In this document: one piece after another, positions 18,262-25,189 of the stretch
How positions within the stretch are numbered: position 1 is the stretch's first letter
Layout of the letters: every line of letters begins with the position of its first letter
NCBI RefSeq assembly: GCF_900172255.1
Contig: NZ_FWFU01000003.1
Span: 434,001 to 498,000 of the forward strand
Length of the DNA: 64,000 nucleotides
Direction: 5' to 3'
DNA from: Roseovarius halotolerans
GTDB taxonomy: Bacteria; Pseudomonadota; Alphaproteobacteria; Rhodobacterales; Rhodobacteraceae
Position numbers and translations under genes: made by a program
The notes under the pieces: generated by a model
Database searches by the model: none
Told to the model about the DNA's origin: nothing
Seen by the model: only the letters and a program-made list of their open reading frames with translations

Positions 18262-19524
18262 ATGAACATCCTGATCCTCGGCAGCGGCGGGCGCGAGCAC
18301 AGCATCGCCTGGGCGGTGATGCAGAACCCCAAATGCGACAAGCTGATCGTGGCGCCCGGCAATGCCGGCATCGCCCAGATCGCCGAATGCGCGACGCTCG
18401 ATATCGAGGACGGCGCGGCCGTGGTGGGCTTTTGCGACACCAACGCCATCGACTTCGTGATCGTCGGCCCCGAGGCGCCCCTGGCCGCCGGTGTCGCGGA
18501 CCGGCTGCGCGACGCGGGATTGCTGGTGTTCGGCCCCTCGAAGGCGGCGGCGGAACTCGAGGCGTCCAAGCGATTTACCAAGGAAATCTGCGACGCGGCC
18601 GGCGCGCCGACGGCCGCCTATGCCCATTTCACCGATGCCGAGGCCGCGCGCGCCTATATCCGCGAACATGGCGCGCCCATCGTGGTCAAGGCCGACGGCC
18701 TGGCGGCGGGCAAGGGCGTGATCGTGGCCGAAACCGAGGATCAGGCGCTGGCGGCGATCGACGACATGTTCGGCGGCGAATTCGGCACGGCGGGGGCCGA
18801 GGTGGTGATCGAGGAATTCATGCGCGGCGAAGAGGCCAGCTTCTTCGTGCTATGCGACGGTGAAACCGCGCTGCCCATCGGCACGGCGCAGGACCACAAG
18901 CGCGTCGGCGAAGGCGATCGCGGCCCCAATACAGGCGGCATGGGCGCCTATTCGCCCGCCCCCGTGCTGACCGACGAGATCGCGCAGAAGGCGCTCGACA
19001 GGATCATCCGTCCCACCCTCGCCGAAATGGCACGGCGCGGCACGCCCTATCAGGGTGTGCTTTACGCCGGGCTGATGATCGAGAACGGCGAACCCCGGCT
19101 GGTGGAATACAATGTCCGCTTCGGCGACCCGGAATGCCAGGTGCTGATGATGCGCCTTGGCGCGCAGGTGTTCGACCTCTTGCAGGCCGCCGCCGAGGGG
19201 CGCCTTGACGAGGCGCGTGTCAACTGGGCCGACGATCATGCCATGACCGTGGTGATGGCCGCCAAAGGCTATCCCGGCGCCTATGAGAAGGGCTCGGTGA
19301 TCAAGGGGCTTGAAGATTGCGCCGAGGACAGTTTCCACATGGTCTTCCATGCGGGCACCGCCGAAACGGATGGCCGGATCGTCGCCGCGGGCGGTCGGGT
19401 TCTGAACGTCACGGCGCGCGGCGCGTCGCTGATGCAGGCCCGCGACCGGGCCTATGCGATGGTGGACAGGATCGACTGGCCCGAAGGGTTCTGCCGCCGC
19501 GATATCGGCTGGCGGGCGCTTTGA
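18262..19524 (+). CDS. purD: Phosphoribosylamine--glycine ligase
   Basis: GAR synthetase, second step of de novo purine synthesis: phosphoribosylamine + glycine + ATP to GAR. It is 420 residues, normal length. It has the ATP-grasp fold with the PurD opening [49 protein letters not shown], and the metal-binding [14 protein letters not shown]. It is divergent from xseA, a frequent arrangement in this group, and is followed by one copy of the dispersed intergenic repeat. Confidence 0.97.
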   Translation: MNILILGSGGREHSIAWAVMQNPKCDKLIVAPGNAGIAQIAECATLDIEDGAAVVGFCDTNAIDFVIVGPEAPLAAGVADRLRDAGLLVFGPSKAAAELEASKRFTKEICDAAGAPTAAYAHFTDAEAARAYIREHGAPIVVKADGLAAGKGVIVAETEDQALAAIDDMFGGEFGTAGAEVVIEEFMRGEEASFFVLCDGETALPIGTAQDHKRVGEGDRGPNTGGMGAYSPAPVLTDEIAQKALDRIIRPTLAEMARRGTPYQGVLYAGLMIENGEPRLVEYNVRFGDPECQVLMMRLGAQVFDLLQAAAEGRLDEARVNWADDHAMTVVMAAKGYPGAYEKGSVIKGLEDCAEDSFHMVFHAGTAETDGRIVAAGGRVLNVTARGASLMQARDRAYAMVDRIDWPEGFCRRDIGWRAL

Positions 19525-19529
19525 TTTCG

Positions 19530-19613
19530 CTGGGTTCGGATCGCCTGGGCGATCCGACCGATGCGAGGGGCGCCGCCCCTCGCGCTCCCCGGAGTATTTC
19601 CTGCAAGATGAAG
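19530..19613. repeat. Dispersed intergenic repeat, copy A (likely bidirectional terminator)
   Basis: Two hairpins, TCGGATCGC/GCGATCCGA (19536-19557) and GCGAGGGGCG/CGCCCCTCGC (19563-19583), are followed by CTCCCCGGAGTATTT and CAAGATGAAG. This is the reverse orientation of copies B and C. It lies between the convergent genes purD and the beta-propeller-like protein gene. Confidence 0.7.
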
Positions 19614-19614
19614 T

Positions 19615-20324
19615 CTAGCGGCAGATGAGCGCATCGTTCAGGCTGTCGGGACCGTTGGCAGGACCGAGAGCGCGGCTTTCGAGCCCGCCGTTCCGGAATT
19701 GCACCGCCATCACCTGCGACCAGTCCTTGCTGGCGACGATGATCTCGGGGCCATCGCCGCAATCGCGAAATCCGCCGGGGATGTGATCCCAGCCGATCCG
19801 GTGATTGGTGAGGTTGGGCGCATCCGCCACATGAACGAGCTTGTTCTGCTCGAGGCGCCAGACCCGCAACAGCCCGAGCAGGTGGGGCCGGTCGATATAG
19901 GCGATCTCTGGCTTGCCGTCGCCATCGAGATCGGCCACGCCCACCGGGGCGAGCCAGCGATGCGGACGCCCGATATAGGGCGTCGCCGCCAACCGCCCCG
20001 CAGCGCCCCAGACCGCCAGCCGGGCGCCGCGCTGCAGGTCGGCTTCGACCACGACGACCTCGGGCGCGCCGTCGCCGGTCACATCGAAGAGGCGCGGGGC
20101 GGTATCCTCGAACACCATTGTCTCGGGCAGGGTCATGATGCGCTGTCGGCCATCCGAAAGATCGAGCCGGAGCGCGCCCCACTCCTCATCGTCCCCGAGC
20201 ACCCCGTGATCGTAGCGCGTGGTCGGGTCGGTATAGGTCGCGCCGGTGATCTCCTGCGCAAGGGCGGGCGCACAGAGCAGGAGAAGCCCCGCAACACCGC
20301 CCGCAAGCCGCCCCGCCCACGCCA

Positions 20325-20325
<1 letters not shown>
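19615..20325 (-). CDS. Exported FG-GAP/VCBS-like repeat protein
   Basis: A 236-residue protein with a signal peptide (LAGGVAGLLLLCAPALAQ). The mature part contains FG-GAP/VCBS-type repeats: FDVTGDGAPEVVVVE and VADLDGDGKPEIAYID have the D-x-D/N-x-D-G-x-x-E/D calcium-binding pattern typical of integrin-like beta-propellers. It is too short for a full propeller and may form a partial one or oligomerise. Its start overlaps the ferredoxin stop (TGATG), so the two are translationally coupled in one leftward unit. No biochemical role is known to me. Confidence 0.75.
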
Positions 20326-20690
<365 letters not shown>

Positions 20691-20879
20691 CTAGCCAAGC
20701 CATTTAGGACAGACCAGCCCGATTTGCGACCCTTGCAGGGTCGGGTTACGACAATTTCGATGTGTTCCACCTTTGTTCGGACCGATTGCCGCAGCTGCGC
20801 CGACCGCGGCGCCGCCGCTTCCCCGGCGGCGTGAAACCGTCTAGAGTGGCGGCAAAACACCGCCCCCAGAGGCCCGAGC

Positions 20880-21401
20880 ATGACGCCCCGTTCCATCGCC
20901 CTTCTGTCGGCCGCCCTGATCGCCGCCGCCTGCGCCCCCGGCCAGCCGCCCGGCGAACCCGGTCTTGCGCAAAGCCTGCGCGAGGCGCCGCCCGGTGCCG
21001 CGCCGGGCACCTGCTGGGGCAAGCAGGTCACCCCCGCGGTCGTCGAGACGGTGACCGAACAGGTCCTGCTCCATCCCGCCAGCTACACCATCGAGGGACA
21101 GCCGCTGAAGGCCGCCGTCTACCGGACCGAAACCCGGCAGGCCATCCTGCGCGAGCGCGAGGTGACCTGGTTCGAGACCCCTTGCCCGCGCGCGCGCACG
21201 CCGGATTTCATCGCCTCGCTGCAACGCGCGCTCAAGGTGCGGGGCTTCTATCAAGGGCCGGTCAACGGGGTGATGGATGCACGCACCCGCGCCGCCGTGC
21301 AGGCCTATCAGGCGCCACGCGGGCTGGCGACAGGGGTGCTCTCGCTCGAGTCGGCGCGCGATCTGGGGCTGGTGGCGGTCGAGAACCCGAGGGCGGGCTG
21401 A
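20880..21401 (+). CDS. Putative lipoprotein with peptidoglycan-binding domain
   Basis: A 173-residue protein. The N-terminus ends in a lipobox-like AAAC (Cys18: LSAALIAAACAPG), so it is probably a lipoprotein. The C-terminus has a peptidoglycan-binding type 1 repeat (FIASLQRALKVRGFYQGPVN, then MDARTRAAVQAYQ). The middle part includes KQVTPAVVETVTEQVLLHPA, with ETVTEQV similar to other alphaproteobacterial envelope proteins of unknown role. It probably tethers to the cell wall. It is transcribed divergently from the ferredoxin gene, with ~230 bp between them that shows no further gene. Confidence 0.8.
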   Translation: MTPRSIALLSAALIAAACAPGQPPGEPGLAQSLREAPPGAAPGTCWGKQVTPAVVETVTEQVLLHPASYTIEGQPLKAAVYRTETRQAILREREVTWFETPCPRARTPDFIASLQRALKVRGFYQGPVNGVMDARTRAAVQAYQAPRGLATGVLSLESARDLGLVAVENPRAG

Positions 21402-21420
21402 CCCGCCGCTGGGCCGCCGC

Positions 21421-22509
21421 TCAGGCGATCTGGTTCTCGATCAGCCGCGACGCCAGCGCAAGATAGGCCTCGGCCATCGGCCCCTCGCCCGCCGCCACCG
21501 GCGTCCCCGCATCCCCCGCCAGCCGCGTCTCAAGATCGATGGGCAAAGCGGCAAGGAAGGGGATATTCAGCTTTTCGGCCTCGGCCCTGACCCCGCCATG
21601 CCCGAAGATATGCGCCTCATGCCCGCATTCGGGGCAATGAAAGACCGACATGTTTTCGATCAGCCCCAGAACCGGGGTCTTGAGCGTGCGGAACATGTCG
21701 ATCGCCTTGCGCGCATCGAGCAGCGCAACATCCTGCGGCGTCGAAACCACCAGCGCCCCGGTCGGCGCGGCGCGCTGGCAAAGCGTCAGTTGCACATCCC
21801 CCGTGCCCGGCGGCAGATCGACGATCAGCACATCCAGATCGCCCCATTGGACCTGGCTCAGCATCTGCTGGAGCGCCCCCATCAGCATCGGCCCGCGCCA
21901 GACCACCGCCTTGTCCTCTTCCAGCATGAGGCCGATCGACATCAGCGTGACGCCATGCGCGCGCAACGGTTCGATGGTCTTGCCGTCGGGGCTGGCGGGG
22001 CGCTGGTTCACGCCCATCATGCGCGGCAGGCTGGGACCGTGAATATCTGCATCCAGCAGCCCGACCCGCCGCCCCTGCCGCGCCAGCGCGACGGCAAGGT
22101 TCGACGAGACCGTCGACTTGCCGACGCCCCCCTTGCCCGAGGCCACGGCGAGAATCGAGCGGACGCCCTCTGGACGCACGGATTCCTGGCCGCCGGTGGG
22201 ATGGCCGCCGATCCGTGGCCCCGGCGCGCCCCCGCCCTGCGGTCCCTTGGCCTCGGGGGTATGGGCCGTCAGCGCCACGCTGGCCGCCTGAACCCCCGGC
22301 ACCGACAACGCGGCCCGCTCGGCCGCGGCGCGCAGCGGCTCCATCTGCCGGGCCAGATCCGGGCTTGGCGCTTCGATCACGAATCGCACCTGGCCGTTCT
22401 CGACACTGAGCGCGCGCACCATGTCGCGCGAAACCAGCGTGCCGCCGCCCGGCAATTCCAGCCGCTCGAGCTGCTTCAGAATTTCGTCGCGCGTTTCAGA
22501 CATGCTCAA
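21421..22509 (-). CDS. apbC: Mrp/NBP35-family P-loop ATPase, Fe-S cluster carrier
   Basis: Fe-S scaffold/carrier ATPase of the Mrp/ApbC family, 362 residues. An N-terminal DUF59/MIP18-like domain (about 1-80) is linked by a Gly/Pro-rich segment to the ATPase core. The deviant Walker A is ASGKGGVGKSTVSSNLA, and ...LLDADIHGPSLPRMMG and LIVDLPPGTGD follow. The cluster-binding CxxC is in FHCPECGHEAHIFG. It probably loads [4Fe-4S] clusters into apoproteins in the cytosol. The start is one of two close ATGs (22509 or 22503). Divergent from the DUF1127-CcsR locus. Confidence 0.94.
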   Translation of the reverse strand: MSMSETRDEILKQLERLELPGGGTLVSRDMVRALSVENGQVRFVIEAPSPDLARQMEPLRAAAERAALSVPGVQAASVALTAHTPEAKGPQGGGAPGPRIGGHPTGGQESVRPEGVRSILAVASGKGGVGKSTVSSNLAVALARQGRRVGLLDADIHGPSLPRMMGVNQRPASPDGKTIEPLRAHGVTLMSIGLMLEEDKAVVWRGPMLMGALQQMLSQVQWGDLDVLIVDLPPGTGDVQLTLCQRAAPTGALVVSTPQDVALLDARKAIDMFRTLKTPVLGLIENMSVFHCPECGHEAHIFGHGGVRAEAEKLNIPFLAALPIDLETRLAGDAGTPVAAGEGPMAEAYLALASRLIENQIA

Positions 22510-22745
22510 TCTCCGCTTCCTTGTGCTGCAATAGGTGGCAGATTTCGCGCTGCAGACAAGAGCCAGACACGAAGCGCCTAAAAAATGTAACTCGAGATTA
22601 ACGTTACGTCATAACTGCTTATGCATTCGCTGCATAGCAGCATTGCCCCTAATAGGGATTGTGCACATGCAGCATTTTGCTATCTTCATCTCAACAACGA
22701 CACACACAGCATGCAACGCAGCTGGAAACCTTGAGAGTAAAGACA

Positions 22746-22967
22746 ATGACCTTCGCGACCTATACCCGCGCAGCAGAAACCGGCCTCGGCCTGGAATTCA
22801 GCGCCGCTCTGCATCAGATGATGCTGCGTTTTGCGGATTATCGCATCTATCGCGCCACCCTGAAAGAACTGGGCAAGCTCGACGACCGCACGCTGGCCGA
22901 TCTCGGCATCGCCCGCTCCGGCATCCGTGCCAAGGCCCACGAAGCCGTCTACGGGACACGCGATTGA
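22746..22967 (+). CDS. DUF1127 protein, CcaF1-like, leader of the CcsR sRNA array
   Basis: A 73-residue DUF1127 protein (YRIYRATLKELGKLDDRTLA, then DLGIARSGIRAKA). In Rhodobacter sphaeroides the equivalent small protein RSP_6037 (CcaF1) is encoded directly before the CcsR1-4 sRNAs. It acts as an RNA-binding factor, and the locus is driven by RpoHI/RpoHII under stress. Here four hairpins with the CcsR loop start 15 bases after the stop codon, so the context matches exactly. The Shine-Dalgarno is weak (GAGAGTAAAGACAATG). The ~235-bp upstream region, shared with apbC, holds AT-rich sequence and a CCCTA-A-TAGGG inverted repeat (22647-22657). I could not place the promoter with confidence. Confidence 0.9.
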   Translation: MTFATYTRAAETGLGLEFSAALHQMMLRFADYRIYRATLKELGKLDDRTLADLGIARSGIRAKAHEAVYGTRD

Positions 22968-22982
22968 ACTGATTTGAGAATT

Positions 22983-23015
22983 CAGATGTCTCTCTCCTCC
23001 TCCCTGAGACATCTG
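22983..23015 (+). ncRNA. ccsR1: CcsR-type sRNA hairpin 1
   Basis: A 10-bp perfect stem (CAGATGTCTC / GAGACATCTG) encloses a 13-nt loop TCTCCTCCTCCCT. The loop carries the CUCCUCCUCCC anti-Shine-Dalgarno motif that defines CcsR/'cuckoo' RNAs. In Rhodobacter these are processed from the DUF1127 mRNA. Confidence 0.9.
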
Positions 23016-23020
23016 TAAAC

Positions 23021-23055
23021 GGCGGCGGCCCCCTCCTCCTCCCTGGGCCGCCGCC
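23021..23055 (+). ncRNA. ccsR2: CcsR-type sRNA hairpin 2
   Basis: An 11-bp perfect GC-only stem (GGCGGCGGCCC / GGGCCGCCGCC) encloses the 13-nt loop CCTCCTCCTCCCT. The loop differs from loop 1 at the first two positions only (CC for TC), while the stem sequence is unrelated. That is the expected pattern for selection on the loop. Confidence 0.9.
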
Positions 23056-23065
23056 ATTAAGACCC

Positions 23066-23081
23066 CGGGTCTTCGGACCCG
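23066..23081 (+). ncRNA. UUCG-capped spacer hairpin inside the CcsR array
   Basis: CGGGTC-TTCG-GACCCG forms a very stable tetraloop hairpin between CcsR2 and CcsR3. It lacks the CcsR loop and may be a processing boundary or a 3' end of the upstream RNA. No T-run follows. Confidence 0.6.
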
Positions 23082-23090
23082 CACAGATTG

Positions 23091-23123
23091 CGAAAGGCCC
23101 TCTCCTCCTCCTTGGGTCGCTCG
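23091..23123 (+). ncRNA. ccsR3: CcsR-type sRNA hairpin 3 (imperfect stem)
   Basis: The stem is CGA-AA-GGCCC / GGGTC-GC-TCG with one 2x2 internal loop and one G.U pair. The loop is the 13-nt TCTCCTCCTCCTT. It is the weakest of the four stems, with one change near the loop's 3' end. Confidence 0.82.
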
Positions 23124-23130
23124 TAAAATG

Positions 23131-23178
23131 AAGCGGCGGTGCCTCTCCTCCTCCCTGGCACCGCCGCTTTTCTTTTCC
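23131..23178 (+). ncRNA. ccsR4: CcsR-type sRNA hairpin 4 with terminator
   Basis: A 13-bp perfect stem (AAGCGGCGGTGCC / GGCACCGCCGCTT) encloses the loop TCTCCTCCTCCCT, identical to loop 1. It is followed by TTTCTTTT, so the last hairpin doubles as the intrinsic terminator of the DUF1127-CcsR transcript, as in Rhodobacter. Confidence 0.9.
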
Positions 23179-23246
23179 GCCAAGCTCTTGACTGTCCTCG
23201 CTGATCTCTGCTCGTATCCCGCGCAGGGCCATCAGGACATTGAGAC

Positions 23247-24560
23247 ATGACGCTTTCCCCCGACGATCCTTCGCTGCGCGACGCCATCATTTCCGCCGTG
23301 GCCGACGGTTTCGACCGCCAAACCCGTTTCCTCGCCGATTTCACCCGCATTCCCAGCCGCCGTGGTCAGGAAGACGCCGCACTCGATTTCATGGCCGGGG
23401 CGCTGCGGGCGCGTGGCTGGCAGGTCGATGACTGGACCGCGCCGATCGACACGCTGCGCGACGAGCCCGGATTCTGCGATTGCGCGGGCGAGGTGGACTC
23501 GGTGCGCTCGGTCGTGGGCACGCTTGCCCCCGACAGCTCCGAAATCCCCGAAGGGCGCTCGCTCATCCTGCAGGGGCATCTCGACGTGGTGCCCGAAGGG
23601 CCGCTCGGCATGTGGAAAAGCCCGCCCTATTCGCCCGAAACGCGGGACGGCTGGATGTATGGCAGGGGCGCGGGCGACATGAAGGCCGGCAAGGTCGCAG
23701 CCCTTTTCGCGGTCGATGCGCTGCGCCGCGCGGGCTATGCCCCGGCCGGTCGGCTGCATTACCAATCGGTCGTCGAAGAGGAAAGCTCGGGCCTTGGCGC
23801 GCTCGCCACGCTCGCACGGGGCTACCGGGCCGATTGCGCCTTCATCCCGGAACCGACCGCGCACCGGCTGGTGCGCGCGCAGGTCGGCGCGATCTGGTTC
23901 CGCCTCAAGGTGCGCGGCCGCCCCGCCCATGTGGCCTATGCCGGCACCGGGTCAAGCGCGATAACCGCCGCACTGCACCTGGTCACTGCCCTCCAGAAGA
24001 TGGAAAGCCACTGGAACGACGAGGACGCCACCCGCCACCCGCATTACAAGGGCGTCAACCATCCGCTCAATTTCAACGCCGGCAAGATCGCAGGCGGCGA
24101 CTGGACCTCGAGCCTCCCTGCCTGGTGCGACGTGGATTGCCGCATGGGTCTGCTGCCCGGCGATGTCGTGTCCGAGCGCCGCGCGCAGATCATCGCCACC
24201 ATCAAAGAGGCCGCCGCCGCGCATCCCTTCCTGCGCGACAACCCACCCGAGATCGAATGGACCGGCTTCATGGCCGATGGCTATGTTCTCGAGAACGCCG
24301 CCGAACCCGAATCCGCACTGGCTGGCGCGCATTGCACCGTCACCGGCGAGTCCGCCCTGCCCGAGGATTCCTGGACCGCGCTCACCGACACCCGCTTTTA
24401 CGGGCTTTACCACGGCATCCCAAGCCTCTGCTACGGCCCCATCGCCGACAGCATCCACGGCTTTGACGAAAAGGTGGACCTCGCCTCGGTGCAGCGCACG
24501 ACCGAGGTGATCGCGCTTTTCATCGCCCGCTGGTGCGGCGTGAGGCGGCTTGACGGCTAA
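23247..24560 (+). CDS. M20 family metallopeptidase / ArgE-DapE-like deacylase
   Basis: A 437-residue zinc amidohydrolase of the M20 family. Metal and catalytic motifs are ILQGHLDVVPEGPLGMW, GRGAGDMKAGKVAAL and SVVEEESSGLGAL (catalytic Glu pair), with a lid/dimerisation domain around GRPAHVAYAGTGSSAITAAL. The family includes acetylornithine deacetylase, succinyl-diaminopimelate desuccinylase and N-formyl/N-carbamoyl hydrolases. The actual substrate cannot be decided here. It begins ~70 bp after the CcsR terminator and converges with the small gene of the cobalamin riboswitch, overlapping it by four bases. Confidence 0.88.
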   Translation: MTLSPDDPSLRDAIISAVADGFDRQTRFLADFTRIPSRRGQEDAALDFMAGALRARGWQVDDWTAPIDTLRDEPGFCDCAGEVDSVRSVVGTLAPDSSEIPEGRSLILQGHLDVVPEGPLGMWKSPPYSPETRDGWMYGRGAGDMKAGKVAALFAVDALRRAGYAPAGRLHYQSVVEEESSGLGALATLARGYRADCAFIPEPTAHRLVRAQVGAIWFRLKVRGRPAHVAYAGTGSSAITAALHLVTALQKMESHWNDEDATRHPHYKGVNHPLNFNAGKIAGGDWTSSLPAWCDVDCRMGLLPGDVVSERRAQIIATIKEAAAAHPFLRDNPPEIEWTGFMADGYVLENAAEPESALAGAHCTVTGESALPEDSWTALTDTRFYGLYHGIPSLCYGPIADSIHGFDEKVDLASVQRTTEVIALFIARWCGVRRLDG

Positions 24561-24829
24561 TTGAGCCGCCCGCGTGCACGGCGGCGCGTCCCCGCCCCGC
24601 CAGTCATCGCAAGGCTGGCATCCGCAAGGAAACCGACAAAGGCGCGCGCAGCCGGGCTGACCGGATTCTGCGCCGCCGGGCTGTCCAGCGCCGCGCGCGC
24701 GGCTTCGGCACTCACGCTGCCCTCCGCATCGAAAATCCACTTGAGCAGCCCCATTCGCGCGGCGGCATCGGCCTCACGGCCCGTCGCCTCGCTCATTTCC
24801 AACCCATCGATGATCCGGGTCACACACAT
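24557..24829 (-). CDS. Small protein downstream of a cobalamin riboswitch, function unknown
   Basis: A 90-residue soluble protein, MCVTRIIDGLEMSEATGREA onward, ending in an Arg-rich tail (TRRRARGRLN). Codon use is GC-rich at third positions like its neighbours, and AGGAGAGAACGCG precedes the ATG at 24829. I recognise no family. A full cobalamin riboswitch lies ~125 bp upstream on the same strand with no other gene between, so this gene is its apparent target. That would make expression fall when B12 is abundant. It might be the remnant of, or leader to, a B12 uptake or B12-independent function now lost. Convergent with the M20 gene. Confidence 0.6.
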   Translation of the reverse strand: MCVTRIIDGLEMSEATGREADAAARMGLLKWIFDAEGSVSAEAARAALDSPAAQNPVSPAARAFVGFLADASLAMTGGAGTRRRARGRLN

Positions 24830-24954
24830 CGCGTTCTCTCCTGCGGCCACACCCCGGGCCGTCTGGGGCGAAGGGAAAGAACCGACGGCAAGGCCCGCAC
24901 ATACATGGAGGGACCACGCGCCCGCACCGCCCCCCGCGGCTTGACGTTGGTCCA

Positions 24955-25125
24955 AGGCTGGTTTCCGGGCTTGGCGGGATCGGATGCGGCGCCTTCCCGG
25001 ATCATGACGCGATCCAGTGGCCAAGGCCGCATCCCCCATCCTTACCGTTGCGGGGGCAGCGCCGGACTTGCACCGGCTTCCCAATTCTCCCGCACGATGC
25101 GGGCACCTCGGACCCCAATTCTGTC
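24955..25125 (-). promoter_or_regulatory. Cobalamin (adenosylcobalamin) riboswitch
   Basis: On the minus strand the diagnostic B12-box GCCGGTGCAAGTCCGGCGCTG is visible, less one base at most, followed by CCCCCGCAACGGTAAG. GCCACTG and GGGAAGG come further along, and the closing AAGCCCGGAAACCAGCC ends at 24958. A 5' GGTCCGAGGTGCC segment opens the aptamer. All conserved parts of the class are present and in order. It lies between the E1 dehydrogenase stop and the 90-residue gene. Confidence 0.92.
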
Positions 25126-25189
25126 CCAACCGAAAGAGTCGCGCAAGCCGCGAATGCGGCACCCCCGTGCGCAAAGCGACCCCGGTGCG

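Noticed and set aside
22983..23178. The CU-rich repeats after the DUF1127 gene as a CRISPR array or a simple-sequence repeat.
   Set aside because: The repeated part is the hairpin loop, 13 nt long, while stems and spacers differ in length and sequence. The pattern fits CcsR sRNAs, not CRISPR repeats.
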